Source: Physcomitrium patens (taxonomy: Eukaryota > Streptophyta > Bryopsida > Funariales > Funariaceae). Taken from it: a DNA stretch of 64,000 nt. The position numbers were made by a program, and so were the translations under genes. Shown in pieces: positions 1 to 12,590 of the stretch. Each line of letters opens with the position of its first letter. The stretch's first letter is position 1. The DNA is taken from contig NC_037275.1 in the NCBI RefSeq assembly GCF_000002425.4, positions 6,466,607 to 6,530,606 on the forward strand, written 5' to 3'. The notes below the pieces were generated by a model. That model saw nothing but the letters and a program-made list of their open reading frames with translations. It ran no database searches and was not told the DNA's origin.

Positions 1-1061
1 TATTATAATTTTTAATTTAATATTAGTGGTACTTAATTTAATTTTTTCTCATGAAAAAACTAAATATTAAGAAACAAACAGATATTTTTATAAAACCATT
101 GTTGGCTAATGAAATTATATGCATTATAATTTGTATTAAATTGAACACTAAAAATAGAAGTCAAAATATTACTATAAATGTTTTAAAATAATTATTATAA
201 TTTTATGTAAGAATAAATTATTTTTTACAATTAATTTTTAATTTTTAAGTTGAACATGTATAAAATGTTCTTATATTTACTTTGTTATCATAAAAATAAA
301 AAAAATAAAAATATTTTATATTTATTTCAATAAACAGGTGAAAATAATATTTTAGGGGCATGTTATATTTTATACATATTTACCAAACAACGTGAAATTC
401 ACAAATTGTATGAAACTACTTGTAACTTTATTTCAAAAAGTATGTGTAATGTAATAAAAATTCCCAACTTGTTTTTCTTATAACTTTTACAAAAAATAAA
501 AAAGACACAAACCCAAAATTTTATCTGAGAATATAGAAGTTAACGTTTTTATTTATTATTTTTTATTTATTATATTTATTCATATGGGAGAACTTTCCAA
601 ATCTCTATTTATGCATGAAAGGAATGGAATGCCATTCAAATAATCATCCACTACTAAAAAGCAGATCCATAATTTAGCCCATTCTTTAATGCTCTGGAAT
701 GATGATGATTCAATTAGTCTATTTTTTCAACAAGTTATTAATAGTTTTTGTTTTTCATTCTTTCTTTTGTTTGGACAACAGTATGTCTTCTCCCTTTGAT
801 TTAATATCCACTTTATGCATTGTTTTGCAACACACACACAAAGAAGAATTCTCTGTCGTTTGATTTTAATAAAGTAAGAATATGACCACTTGACATTAAC
901 TAATCACATATTCTACAAAAATTAAAGAGCCATGAGACAAAAAAACCTAAAAGTTAGACGGAGAGAAAATGGGATTTCAAATGACAAAGAATAATTAGAA
1001 AACACACTTCCTTCTTTCATAAATTCGGACAAAGAAAGAGTTTAATTTAATACTGTATGAT

Positions 1062-1125
<64 letters not shown>

Positions 1126-1377
1126 ATGTTATTAATTTATAGATGTGAATGTGGGTTTATTTTCTCTCTCATTATGATCCATTATTCATCCACAACTCTA
1201 CAATTTAAGTTAGTGGACTTTAAGCTTTTTTGTATTATTATAACTAGAATGCTTCCTATGCCATCTTTTTTATCAATATTTAAAAAGGAAATAAAAAAAG
1301 GAAGGAGGGAGGGAAAATAAAGACCATAGCAATTAGTGGGGAACTTGTAATAGTATGTTTATCTGTAACTAAAAATA
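1..1377. other. AT-rich spacer
   Basis: This is very AT-rich DNA with short A and T runs and no credible coding frame. It ends in the compound microsatellite at 1062-1122. I see no gene, RNA or element that can be named. Confidence 0.6.
1062..1122. repeat. Compound (TA)n(AG)n microsatellite
   Basis: About 14 TA units are followed directly by about 16 AG units, all perfect. The short open frame across it is only a translation of the repeat. Confidence 0.95.
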
Positions 1378-1880
1378 AAAACGACACCAACATGCAAAGG
1401 AGCCTCCGCTTATCTTTCCTCGGAGCATCTTTTCGATCCTGGCAGCCCGTGTCAGAAAACATCCTCCAGCTGCCCGTGAGTGTCAAGCTAGGATTCCCAG
1501 TCACGCCCCCAATCGATTAGGGTGGTGATGGTCCCTCCAGCTGGCACACCCCACCGGCTTCACGTCTCGCCAATAGCGGGCTCCACTCTCCCCTCTAGCC
1601 ACACGTCCCTTATTGAGGATGGGACGGGTGGCGGTAAGGCCTTGGACCCAGGCGACCCGCCCTCCATTAATGACCCGTCCCGCGCAGTGTTGCATTCTTT
1701 TATCCATTACCCCTTTCGTTTTCATTATCGTTACGTCACATCCTGGGGAGCTGGAGGTTTAGGGTTTCGCGCCCACGTGGAAAATCACATCTGCCAGCTG
1801 TTCAGGTTGTCGTGCTGGCGTCGGCCTACGTGGCGTGACTCGATGCCGCTCCTTTGGAAGCTCTGATCAGACTAGTGCCG
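1378..1880. promoter_or_regulatory. GC-rich promoter-like island without a recognised gene
   Basis: Base composition rises abruptly to well over half GC between two AT-rich flanks. Near 1731-1740 there is a TGACG-type motif (ttacgtcaca), near 1757-1770 an AGGGTTT element of the kind common at plant transcription starts (reverse telo-box), and at 1773-1779 a G-box core (CACGTG). Open frames on both strands overlap here (up to 114 aa), but none resembles a known family and they shadow one another. It could be the promoter and leader of an unrecognised short or non-coding gene, or a relic of one. The assignment is inferred from composition and motifs. Confidence 0.35.
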
Positions 1881-2515
1881 CGCCCTGCCTTTTTTTATTT
1901 TATTCTAGTTTCATTTCCTTTTGCTTTAAAGTCGAGTTCTATTATTATACGAGTGCTATGATGTTTTGGTGAAGGTGGTCCTCACAGAAAAAGAGTGGCT
2001 TGAATGCCGGTAATATATTTGTTTCTTTAGTATATGTTGCAGATAAGAAAGGTTATTGAGATCCCCACTCCCTCCCAGTTTGCACGTTCCATTTCATTTA
2101 TATATAGAGCTTCATTAATGTATCCCCAAATTGTACATATTTCTTATTTTTATGAATATCATTGTATGAGTATCATTAATTTTCACTATTCATTTATTCT
2201 AGGGGCCAACTCTACCCTCCATCCAACTACTAAATTATTGACTATGGAGATTGCTCATCACGGCTCATGGAAAGCATGACAAAATTAAAGCAGCCCAAGT
2301 AAATCAAATCAATTGAAAAAGCTCATGACATTTAGTTACAAGGTGGGTGGTGGAGGAAGATAGATCTCTATTTTTTGTAGATTTATGAGGTTTCCCATTT
2401 ATGAATAAGAATAAGGTTTGCATTGATACAATCAAGTGAGCAACACTTGTGTAATACATGTTGCAATTAAACTTATTTTTTAAAAAATCCTCTCAATGTT
2501 TGTTTCATAATGTTG

Positions 2516-2549
<34 letters not shown>

Positions 2550-5500
2550 CTGAAATTATGTCATTGACAACAAATTGACAATAATGCAAGTTCTTTAATA
2601 AATTCTATTTGATATCACAAAAGGGGTCTTCATTATGTTGTCCCCATATGCATTGATTCAACATCCTTTTCTTTTTGTATTATAATTAAGAAAATTGTTA
2701 TGCATTATGGCACCACCATACAAGAAAAAAAAAAAACGAAAACAAAGCAAAAAAATGATACTTACAAAGAAAAGTACTTTGGAAGACAAGTGCTAATAAA
2801 CCCTCATAAATTGCAAAAGTACAAATTTATTGGAGCGGGTTTTATTTCATTGTAAGAGCTTGTATAAAGATCAATCAAGTAATGCCGTTTTTGTAAATCA
2901 TAAGAGATGCCTACTCACTTCATTCACGTGGTCAGTTATCTTTATTTATTGTTTTTTGTTGTATTTCGCAACCATTGCTTCTTGTATTCAAGTCATTGGA
3001 CCAAAAGAACAAAAACATCAATAAAACATAATGACTACAAATACTATGTAATAACATTGTTTCAGCACATACAAACAAATACATTGTGCATGGTTTTATC
3101 AACCTCTCAAGTAAATAATAAATTAAAGTGGTAAATTACGATGAAAAAATACACGTGTATTTTATTTGTTATCCAACAAGAAGCACATTGTGGTTTTAAA
3201 GCAATGATTATCTCTTTGATTTATTGGAGCCCATTTCTATTCTCAATACCATCATTGGCATTAATGCATCCTTTTCAATTTATGAAAACAAAACGTCACA
3301 GGAATGGTTCAGTGCTTTTAAAGACATTCTGTATAAATTTAAGAAGATGTGTTACAGAATAGCATATATCTCATGTAGCAAACTACCTTGATTTACAATT
3401 CATTCTGTAGCAAAAAAATAATAATATGAAACGTGAAAATAATGTGTTGTGCAATATAAAAATGCAGATGTGAATGCTAGATAATATTACTACACACTTA
3501 TAAATAGAAAAAAAAGTGAGTGAAAATGATTATACCAGGAAACTCAGATTTTAAAATCTTATTCATAATTTTTAATATTTTTATTTAGTTGAAAGTAAAA
3601 GGTGGAAAATGTAAGGTATCACCACATTATATTATTTTATGTCTTGGATATTCACTCTACACACTTCTACACATATTCAAAGTAACAAAAAATTGCAGGT
3701 CACAAAGCATGGTAACTTATTTTTGAAAATGGCCAATATATAAAGGTCTTCTATTGTATTTCAAAATTTGAGAACTATATATTTCATGAAATTAATGTTT
3801 TGAAGTTTTCTTGTAGTTTTTGAAACAAATTGGTATATATGTATTTGCTTTATTACTTCTTTTCCAATGTGAATCTAGATTATAAATTGGAAACCTTTGT
3901 ATTTATGTTTATTGCTCAAAAAAATAAAAATGTAATGCCTATCCCATAATTATTTTCTCAAAAATGTTATTTAAACATATCAAATACTGAATAAAAGTAG
4001 ACCTTCGTATTTGAAAAGAAAGTCACTCAAAACGTCTCTAAAAGGCAATGTTGTGATCTCTTCAGTTCCTTATTCAACAGAGCATGGAAACTTCACATGT
4101 GGATGATTTGATGCTATTTGCTGCTGTAGAGCATTAAAAATATATGTAATGAATTACATGGATTTATATCAATTTTTAAAGACCCAAAGCATGTTGATGG
4201 TTTTTTAGTTTCACTAAAGATAACAATGAGAACAGTAACTATAAAATTAAAATTAAATTAAAAAAGAAACAAAAGATGCATACATTCTTAGGAAAATGTA
4301 GTCATGACAGATTTGATACTCCGCCTCAATGAATGCAATTTGAAACATTACCACTTTTGTTAAGTTGGTCAATAATTTGAATTAGGAAACTTTGTACATT
4401 ATGTAATGTAATAATAGAAGATAGATACAAGGGTGAAAAAAATCATATATGTGTGTATGTGTATATAGAAAGTAGTTGTAATATGGTAGGTAGAAAGTTT
4501 TTAGGTTTTGTTGTGAATGCTTAAAGTGATACAATACAATTCTAAAATAGGTGACAATAGAGTTTTGCAATTGTTTTTAATGATTCACTTTATAGAATGG
4601 TCTTCTATCTTGGGGAGTTTCAGAAGTCACCATTAACCACAAGACTGCTCCATGTATATATATTCACACAAAAAAGGGATGTGTGTTTAATATTTTCTAA
4701 AAATAAATACTCAACATCGGTTCATTGCAAACGTAGAGAATGGTAGTATCACATTTATTGGAACATCATTAATGCGATAATCCTATAATTAATTGTTGAT
4801 TTTGCACCCGTTTTAATTTTCGGTCTGCCATTTCCAACAGAGTTTATAATCAAAACTTTAAAATATTTATAGATGAAACAACACTGAAAAATTAACTATG
4901 TTTTTTTAGTATATGATACTGAGTATATAATCAAATATATAGTAAACATTTCGTGCGACTATATTTGAAAAAATCTGAGTCGGTTTCATAAAGATTATTT
5001 TTATAAACTGTAAAATTTGTTGATTCAATATGTGCAATATAATAATAATCTCTCTGTTTTTATTTTTAGAAATTTTCAATTTACTATATATATATATTAC
5101 AAATAAAATACTGACTTCTAAATTTTTATACATCAAAAAGAATTTTACTAGTTGAGATTTTTAAAACTTACAAATTTGAATCCTGTTATACATATATAGT
5201 TCAAAGTTATAATTTTTGTACATCCTATAGTATTCACTATGAACATAATAACATATATTTTTTTAAAGTTCAAACGTTGCACAAAAAATATGCACTGTTT
5301 TGAAGTAAACCCACATGCATTGAATACTTTAGCTTGGTATTACCTTTATAGCAATCTTCAAAGCAAACAATCATGATTTTCCATAACAATTTGCACATTC
5401 ATTGCTCAACTTTGCTTTGATAGGTCCATGTAAGGACACACAAAGTGAACATTTTTTTTGCATGACACACTCACTATGTAGAACATAAAGGCATGAACAA

Positions 5501-5620
5501 CCTCTATTTTTGTACCAAGCAACTTAATAGAAAAACCCAATTATTATCAAGATTAAAGTAAATTGATCAAGAAAAGTTAATTCTACAATTTAAAATTGTA
5601 AGGTATCAAGCGCAATCGCA
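1881..5620. other. AT-rich spacer
   Basis: About 3.7 kb of AT-rich, low-complexity DNA. It contains a (TA)n tract at about 2517-2548 and several A/T homopolymers. The short open frames (60-76 aa) have AT-driven composition (Ile, Tyr, Phe, Asn, Lys) and no motif. I see no gene. Confidence 0.55.
2517..2548. repeat. (TA)n microsatellite
   Basis: About 16 TA units in spacer. Confidence 0.95.
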
Positions 5621-8600
5621 ATGTGAACCTCAAAATCTTAACGTGACATGGACGACCAACGCTCCTTCGTCGCGTCACCGACGCCCAGATGAACGATTGT
5701 CGTGCCTTCGACGACCGAGGAATCTTTCGTTGTCTCTTCGTTATTTAGGGCTTCGGAGTCGAGCGTGATCATCGCGTTTTTGGGTTTCAAACCAGAGGTG
5801 CAATTACCTCGATTTTGACGACCTGCAGTCCTTTTTCGGAGATAGTTGCATGGTCTTGGCGGCGTTAGGCCGTCGAATTTTCTTCGAGAGGGAGTGTTTA
5901 TTTATTTTTTATTTATTATTATTTTTATTTAATATATTTCTTCTTCTTCTTCTTCTTCTCCTTCCAGAATGTTCCGCAACTCCCAGCTTCATTGAACTTT
6001 TATATTGTATTTGTGTGTGCGTGCGTACGTGTAGCAACCAATTGCGATTCCTTAACGAAGAGTTACGACTTCGGAGGATGAAAGGATCAGAGCGTCGAAG
6101 CAAAGCTATCTCATAGTCCACCCATCTTAGGACTATCGCGCTGCTGAACCCAAGCAAAACCCCGAACAATCGGCATGAATGTGATCATGCTCAGCGGGCC
6201 TTCGAATCAATACCAAAACCTGCTCACTAGATACGCTTCTCAGCCGAGATAGCTCATGTCAAGACGGATACCTGGAGCATGAACAGCGTCCAAAAGGACC
6301 AGGTTATCAGCCACCGAACGCGGGACGCCTTTGGAAGATGCACGGGGCCAAGGAGCTACGAGAGAAGAATAAGGAGAAGAAGAATCAGTAGCAGGAGAAG
6401 AATCCCGACCTGCGCAGTGAACGATTGATTTTACGCCGTCGCTGCCAATTCCTCGTTATCTGGATCTGCCATATTGGTCACATTCCATCTGTTTTTATCT
6501 TGAAGGAACGAGGAGCAGAGGTCCCTGTGGATGGACCGGTCCCGCGCTGGTCCTTTCCTTCCATTCATGGCCATCCCAGCAGCAGACGCAGCCGCCACCC
6601 TCCTTCTGCTCAGGTTCAGAGGCGTCGACACGCCAGACCAACCCCAGTTGAAGATGGCAGGCATTCAAAGCCTGCCAAATCGGGGTGTCGTTTTTGTCTT
6701 TACGTGCGGGCGTGTTTATTGCGGTCACTTCCGCCAGCAGGGCTGATCGATCAGCCATCGGTACTGCTAATATTGCGATGCCAGTGTTTGATATGGAGGA
6801 TTTCTTCACGCGCACCTGGCAGCAATCAAGTCAGACACGAGGCAGCTTGACCAAGACTTTGCAATACCCACCGTGGCGGTGGCGCCTTGGCCCAACTGCG
6901 GAGGATATGGAGAAGGTACTTCCCCACAGTTTAGGGGTTGATTAGCAGAAAGATTGATGACGACGTTATAAGTTTCAGCCATTTCAGTAGACCTCGCGTG
7001 ATGGAAGTTGGGGAAGCATGCTGCTGGCTTCTGCCATCCAATTAGAGCTCACTCACAGTCATTGAGAAGATTATTATGACAATAGGGAGGTGTCAGTTCC
7101 TGATCAATTTCAGGCGTAGGTTTCTCAACAACAGGACCCTAGAGCTTCGATCAAGTTCACACACTTTTTATAAGTGGAGAGTTGAGAAATATCGCTCACT
7201 AAAGTACTACTCTTCAGTGTGCTCCACATACTCTCTCATTAAGATAAACCTGGGGCTTTCATTTGCATATCTGTAAATTTATGTTTTTGAGTTTTTGTCC
7301 TTCACCATACAATACTGCCGCGGCTTCTCACAGGTGATTGTTGTTAATACTTGTCACGTTTCCCTTGTAATGAATGTAAATTCCATTTGAAGAATCTCGT
7401 AACGGATAGAAAAGTTGTGCAGACCCCATGCAGAAAATCCTCACACGGATAGAAAAAAGTTTTTAGCCAGTGTCCCAAACCAGTTTGTCCAGCGCATTCC
7501 CCCCCTCAGCATGTTTTGTGAGAATCCCTGGCATGAGATTCTCCGGCTCGCATTACTCGGGATAATCACTCAGGTTACATCTTTTAATCTCCTTTTCAGG
7601 TTTTTGTCGCATTGTTTTGAAGGCAGTTCGTTTCATCTTCTCTCCGTGGCGCGACACATGGGTTATGGGAAGCCTCAGCGCAGAAAACCACTAATTCGGT
7701 AGTCAATTCGTTCGACTTTTGCTCATGCTGAATTGTAGCCTTGAGATCAGGAGGGGCAGCCAAAAATCCTTGTCTTCATTCAGGGCGCGAGGGATCAACA
7801 AAATTTTCACTCTCATTCAGACTATCATCTGAGGCAACGCAAGTTTGATCGAAAGTTGCTTCATCCTCCTTTCAAGGTAACGTAACCGTTGCAAAAGTCT
7901 CTTTCACGGTACAGATCCCCCATACAAGCATTGTTTACACATGATCCCCCTTTTTTTTCAAACAACGAGTTAAGGTCGCAAGTGCACAAAAAGGGTAGGT
8001 AACAATGCCGATCATTCCACCAGTGTATTTATTTCTCCGCTCTTTCTGAGAAACTCGAATTGCTGCTCTAGTGCCGTTTGATTTGGACTTGTCAGGACTG
8101 GGGGATTGAAATTGCCGCCTGAACTTGAAGCAGTAGACGATCATCCGAAGTGTATATTAATTATTCATTTTGGTTGGTCACACAATTTCCATCTCCCCGC
8201 TTTCCAAGTTTAGCACCGAAGTTTAGATCCTTCTAGTGAATCGTGGGCATTGCCTCCAATTAAACGTGAAAACGATTGTGCTTAGTTTGGTCGGTTGGGA
8301 ACTGTAATTGATATATTTGCAGTGGTATCTTCCATGTGATTTTAAAAGTAAACATGGACCTTATTTTAGGATGCTGGGAGAAGAGTGGCATGCGTCATTA
8401 GAGGAACAAAAATATCACCGTGTGGGGGCGCTGCACTATCACATCTCGAACGCCCCCGTATGTTTTTATTCAACGTAGGGAGTTTCTACGATTTACCAGT
8501 ACTTCTACACTCAAAAGAGGTTAAACCGCAGGTATTAATAATATGCGAAATGGATGTAGGGAAAGGATTCAGATCAGTGTCTCTCAAACGAGTCTCAGAC

Positions 8601-8670
8601 ATATACATATACACATTAAATCGTAATAGTTTTTTCTCCCGAAATAATCCTCTGCCTTGTCGTTTCGAAA

Positions 8671-8711
<41 letters not shown>

Positions 8712-9920
8712 TCTATATATCTTAGTGTATATTGCCTTGATCAACAAAATTACAAGCTTGCATTGAATTGAGCCGACGCCAGCAAAGCTCACCGCAGAGC
8801 TTGGCCGTCCGCAAGGGTAATAAAACCTTGGATGGATCAGTAGCGGAGCTTGTCAGACCCCAAAACATTACTCTCGTAACAAACTCCTGCACCCATCTCG
8901 TGCAACTAATCCGAAGTTCTGGCGGATTCAGAGCCCTAATGTCGCGGGACGGGTGTTCTGACGACCACCAGCTGCTCCACCTCCCACTACAGCCTGCTTT
9001 TCCATCTCGGGTTGTAAATAGCACTTCGCATGCCCCGCAGTACCTTGCAAAATTAGGTCCTCAAGCTTTTCTCGGATGCGCTGGAGTGCTTTCACTGTTT
9101 CCCCACGTCGTTTCCATCACCGGTCCTGGAAACATATCTCATTAGTGAATTTGGTCATTAGGTGTTTTTGTATCTTGATCGAGCTATTTGTGGCTGCCAA
9201 GCGGCACAGGCCATCCATTGGCACCCAAACCAGCAGTTTTCCATCGTGGTGTATTCTTACGGCGCCCGCTGTCTAGCAATGTAGTGGTCCGAGCCCACGC
9301 TCGAGCTCGATCAGGAAGAGCTGAAGGAGGCATTGTAGAAGCAGCAGCACACTCACTTGGCGGTACAGATTGACAATAATATGCTTTGAGCAGTAGCCGG
9401 TTAGTGGAGGTGGATCTACAGTTCGACAGTTGAAGAGTCAGCTGTTTCCGGAAGGGATTTGTCCTTGGTAGCTGTGGAGAAAATCTGAATGCCTTGTGTT
9501 GGTCTTTATGAGATGTCCACGGTCTGGAGACTGACAGCTTGACAGACATTGCCACTGATGAGCTAAGGGGGGACAGTACAGACTCTGCAGTACATTGGAG
9601 TTGTTCCAGCGGCATTAATGCGAGCTCGGAAAAACGCGTTTGAAGTGAAAGGGTTGCTCTCATCCTCACCAAGGGCAAGGTGCCGCATCTGCTCTAGCGA
9701 GCCACCGTTCCGCAAGAGAAAGCCAAGATCCCATTCAAGTAGAGTACCCTGTGAGAAACCCAGCGAGAGAAGTCGGTTGGGGTGAGTAGGAGCAGGGTCG
9801 CAGTACTGTCAGTCTCATTGAAGAAGAGCTCGCGGTAGCGAGATTACACGAAGATAAGATTTCTGGGTCGCAGATTCTGAGGTCTTTCTGCCATTGATGG
9901 TCTCGCACACAATTTAAAAC
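5621..9920 (+). other. Mixed-composition region upstream of the DUF688 gene
   Basis: GC content steps up near 5620 and stays roughly gene-like to the DUF688 start at 9921. No frame exceeds about 165 aa, and the longer ones lie on opposite strands over the same bases, so none is convincing. Many short ATG-initiated frames occur, for example 25 codons at 6175-6252. A TTC/CTT repeat lies at 5938-5958 and (AT)n at about 8673-8708. The simplest reading is a long promoter plus an intron-containing 5' leader of the downstream gene. Alternatives are a non-coding RNA gene or a decayed gene. No exon structure can be fixed from the sequence alone. Confidence 0.35.
8673..8708. repeat. (AT)n microsatellite
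   Basis: About 18 perfect AT units inside the otherwise mixed-composition region. Confidence 0.95.
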
Positions 9921-12590
9921 ATGGCTTCGTTCTCCGAAGACGTGGATGGCGTATTGCGAATTCCGGCCGTCTCCCCCTCTCGTCGTGATTACTCTCTCCG
10001 AAGCTCTTCAGTGAAGGCCAGCGAATCCAATTCGAGTCGTCCGCAGTCTCCCTGGCGTCCGCGCGATCCGCACTTGCCGAGCCCCGAATCGAGTTCATTT
10101 CATCTCTATGAATCGAATCTGCCAGGGCTTGATCGATCTGTATATTACAGCGGCCCCCTTCCTGCCCCTTCCAAGAGCGTCGACAGATCATACTACAGTG
10201 GTCCTCTTCCAGGTCCTCTCCCAAGTCATATCCCCGCTTCTTCTTGCTTCAGCGGTCCTCTTTCAAATCCCAGCCCCCTTCCCCCATACTTCAGCGGTCC
10301 TCTTTCTAGCCTTAGTCCTCTTCCATCTTACTTCAGCAGTCCTCTTCCTGGCTTCTCAACCACCACGATTGAGTCTTTCGGTTTCCCCACTGGATCGAGT
10401 AATTTTCCTCAGCGGCTATTGAGCGGTGATGCTTTGTCCGAAGCACCCGAGGTAGGTTCCAGTCCTGGAAGCAGTTTCGGGGAGGGTAGAGAGGTGGCAT
10501 TAGTGGCCGAGGACGACGACGATGACACTGAGTCAGTAGGAGATGAGCCATATAAGTCGTATGGAAACTTTGCGCTGTCGACGTCAAGCATTAGTGCACG
10601 AACGGGGGCGCAAGATGGGAATGGGAGAACTCGAAACTGTGTTAGTCAAGAGCTTAAGATTAGTCGCGATGCTTCGTATCAGAAGATCCACCTTAACAGA
10701 GGGTACAAGAGTGGTGAGATTTTCGGACACGGCGTTCGTTCCGGCGGGACCTACAATTCGAGTTCAGAGTTGGCAAATCCAGATAGGGAGTTAAAACCCG
10801 CGAAAGTGATGGATGTACGCAAGCATCGACCATCTGGATCTATTGCATGGGAGGCATTGAACGACGACGCGAATGAGAGTATCAACTGCCAGATGGCTAT
10901 GGTGGCTATTCCATTCAAATGGGAGGAGGCACCTGGGAAGGCCCGAGATACGGTAAGGAATGGACCCTTACTGGCTTCGCCAAGATCTCGCTCAAGTGAG
11001 AAAAAACTCAAGGATTCTCACAGCGGTGTTGCTAATGAGTTCAGTTTTGGAGTTAGCAACAGGTTCTATGGTGACAGTGCAAACAAGGCGCCCGAAAAAG
11101 TAGATAGTGGGAGATGGAGTGAAGAGCTGAGTGCATCTGGCATTGATCTGGTTGCCCCTACATCATCGAAATTTTTGGAATCGGTTCCCCGGTCTCTGAA
11201 GCCCACACCTCGGAAAGCCCCCCGTTCTTCAGTGCCATTCGAGTGGGAGGAGGAGCCTGGGAAATCCAAGTTCGAGGAGAAGGCCGCCTCTGATGCGATT
11301 CCGAAATTGCAACTGCCGCCGAGGCTCGCCTCTGCATCGGTCAAGAGAAACAGCGTCAGCACGTCTACGACATCCAGCAGCAGTCGCAGGAGCCGCAGCA
11401 TGTCGATCACATCAGAGAAGCGAGCCAGAGCTCGGCCGGCGAAGGGAGTCGTCAGCGCATCGGAATCAAGGGAGTCGTCAGTCAGTAAACACTCTCGTCA
11501 ATCGCAGGAGGAGTCACAATCGCTGCAGCAGTCGCCATTAGCACAACCGTCGACGCCGCAGGACATGAATAATCGCCTCGCTCTGGCATCAAATTTTCTT
11601 TCTGGCCCATTGGACGTCACAGCGAGACCAAGTCAAAGTTCATGTGGAAACTCGTTCGCCTCGAGATCAGGACCCATCACGCCATTCGGGTTGCCTCAGC
11701 TCCAAAGCGCGGAGGTCTTCTGCGAGACATCAGTTCGTTCTCCGACAAGTACGCTTGACGGTCCTGGCAGTGTCCCCTCTTACTCCTCCAGCAAGAGCAG
11801 TCGTAAATCTTCGAGTGTGACATACTCACACTCGTCGTCGGGCACCTCAGCCGAGTCGTTCGAACACTGGACATATGGGGACCAAGCCAGCTTTCCATCA
11901 ACATCGAGGCTTCCTTCCACGGAATTCGATTCTCAGGGCTCTTCTCGTTCCGGGTCTGTAAAACCCCGTGACGATGTCGAAACACCAAACATCGGTGATA
12001 AGTTATCCAGGAGATCGAAGTCGTCGTCGTCGTCGTCGTCGAGCTCCAAACCCCCAATGAACCCTATTCGCTCCTCCCAAACTGTTTCTACTGCTATGTC
12101 TTCGCGACTTGTGGACATAGAGGGACACTTACCGCACGCAGACGAGTGCAGCCGCTCATCACCAACGCCAGCATTGAAGGTGGAGGACGAATTGTCATGC
12201 ACCCAGAAGGAAGAATTGATCGATCTCGAACCTCCGACACGACTACCCTACAAAATGCCATCTCTTTCTCGATCCTCCGACGCCGTGTTTAAGTCTCCGT
12301 CTTCTTCACCGACACGAACCCCCTCCGAAGCCCTCACTTGCCTGCCCAGATTCTTCTCGAAGTCTGAACCTAGATCCAACGTAACGCCGTGCTTCTGGGT
12401 AGAGAATCCCTCGTTTCATGCACCAGTGAACTTCACAGAGGATGGGTACAGGTCTCCAGCGTACAAGGCCACATTGGAGCTTTTGTCACCATCGCCAAAC
12501 CTCTCCAAGAAAAGTGACTCGAGGGTTGCAAGGCTGAGGAAATCAAGCTCACGACTCGGGCAGGTTCACATTGTTGTAAGCTCTCATTAG
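9921..12590 (+). CDS. DUF688-type serine-rich plant protein
   Basis: A single uninterrupted frame of 889 codons. Two copies of the family hallmark are visible, PFKWEEAPGK at residues 331-340 and PFEWEEEPGK at 439-448. In plant DUF688 proteins this P-F-x-W-E-x-x-P-G-K motif is the defining feature; the biochemical role is unknown. The C-terminus carries further conserved-looking blocks (FFSKSEPRSNVTPCFWVENPSF begins near residue 811, and YRSPAYKATLELLSPSP follows near 845). Residues 75-143 form an imperfect repeat of [YF][YF]SGPL[PS] separated by Ser/Pro spacers. The rest is Ser-rich and looks disordered, with a Ser run near 701-709 encoded by a (TCG)n tract. No signal peptide or membrane segment is visible. 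The ATG at 9921 is the first in frame and gives a normal start (MASFSEDVDG). There are no introns in the frame. Family placement is firm from the motif; function is not known. Confidence 0.85.
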   Translation: MASFSEDVDGVLRIPAVSPSRRDYSLRSSSVKASESNSSRPQSPWRPRDPHLPSPESSSFHLYESNLPGLDRSVYYSGPLPAPSKSVDRSYYSGPLPGPLPSHIPASSCFSGPLSNPSPLPPYFSGPLSSLSPLPSYFSSPLPGFSTTTIESFGFPTGSSNFPQRLLSGDALSEAPEVGSSPGSSFGEGREVALVAEDDDDDTESVGDEPYKSYGNFALSTSSISARTGAQDGNGRTRNCVSQELKISRDASYQKIHLNRGYKSGEIFGHGVRSGGTYNSSSELANPDRELKPAKVMDVRKHRPSGSIAWEALNDDANESINCQMAMVAIPFKWEEAPGKARDTVRNGPLLASPRSRSSEKKLKDSHSGVANEFSFGVSNRFYGDSANKAPEKVDSGRWSEELSASGIDLVAPTSSKFLESVPRSLKPTPRKAPRSSVPFEWEEEPGKSKFEEKAASDAIPKLQLPPRLASASVKRNSVSTSTTSSSSRRSRSMSITSEKRARARPAKGVVSASESRESSVSKHSRQSQEESQSLQQSPLAQPSTPQDMNNRLALASNFLSGPLDVTARPSQSSCGNSFASRSGPITPFGLPQLQSAEVFCETSVRSPTSTLDGPGSVPSYSSSKSSRKSSSVTYSHSSSGTSAESFEHWTYGDQASFPSTSRLPSTEFDSQGSSRSGSVKPRDDVETPNIGDKLSRRSKSSSSSSSSSKPPMNPIRSSQTVSTAMSSRLVDIEGHLPHADECSRSSPTPALKVEDELSCTQKEELIDLEPPTRLPYKMPSLSRSSDAVFKSPSSSPTRTPSEALTCLPRFFSKSEPRSNVTPCFWVENPSFHAPVNFTEDGYRSPAYKATLELLSPSPNLSKKSDSRVARLRKSSSRLGQVHIVVSSH

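Noticed and set aside
1522-1866. 114-aa frame in the first GC-rich island
   Set aside because: No family resemblance, overlapped by a minus-strand frame, and it covers promoter-type motifs.
6425-6945. Overlapping frames of 71-141 aa on both strands
   Set aside because: They compete for the same bases, and none has a family-like segment. Kept as unexplained region only.
9184-9678. 164-aa minus-strand frame
   Set aside because: No motif, no good neighbours, and overlapping frames of similar quality on the other strand.
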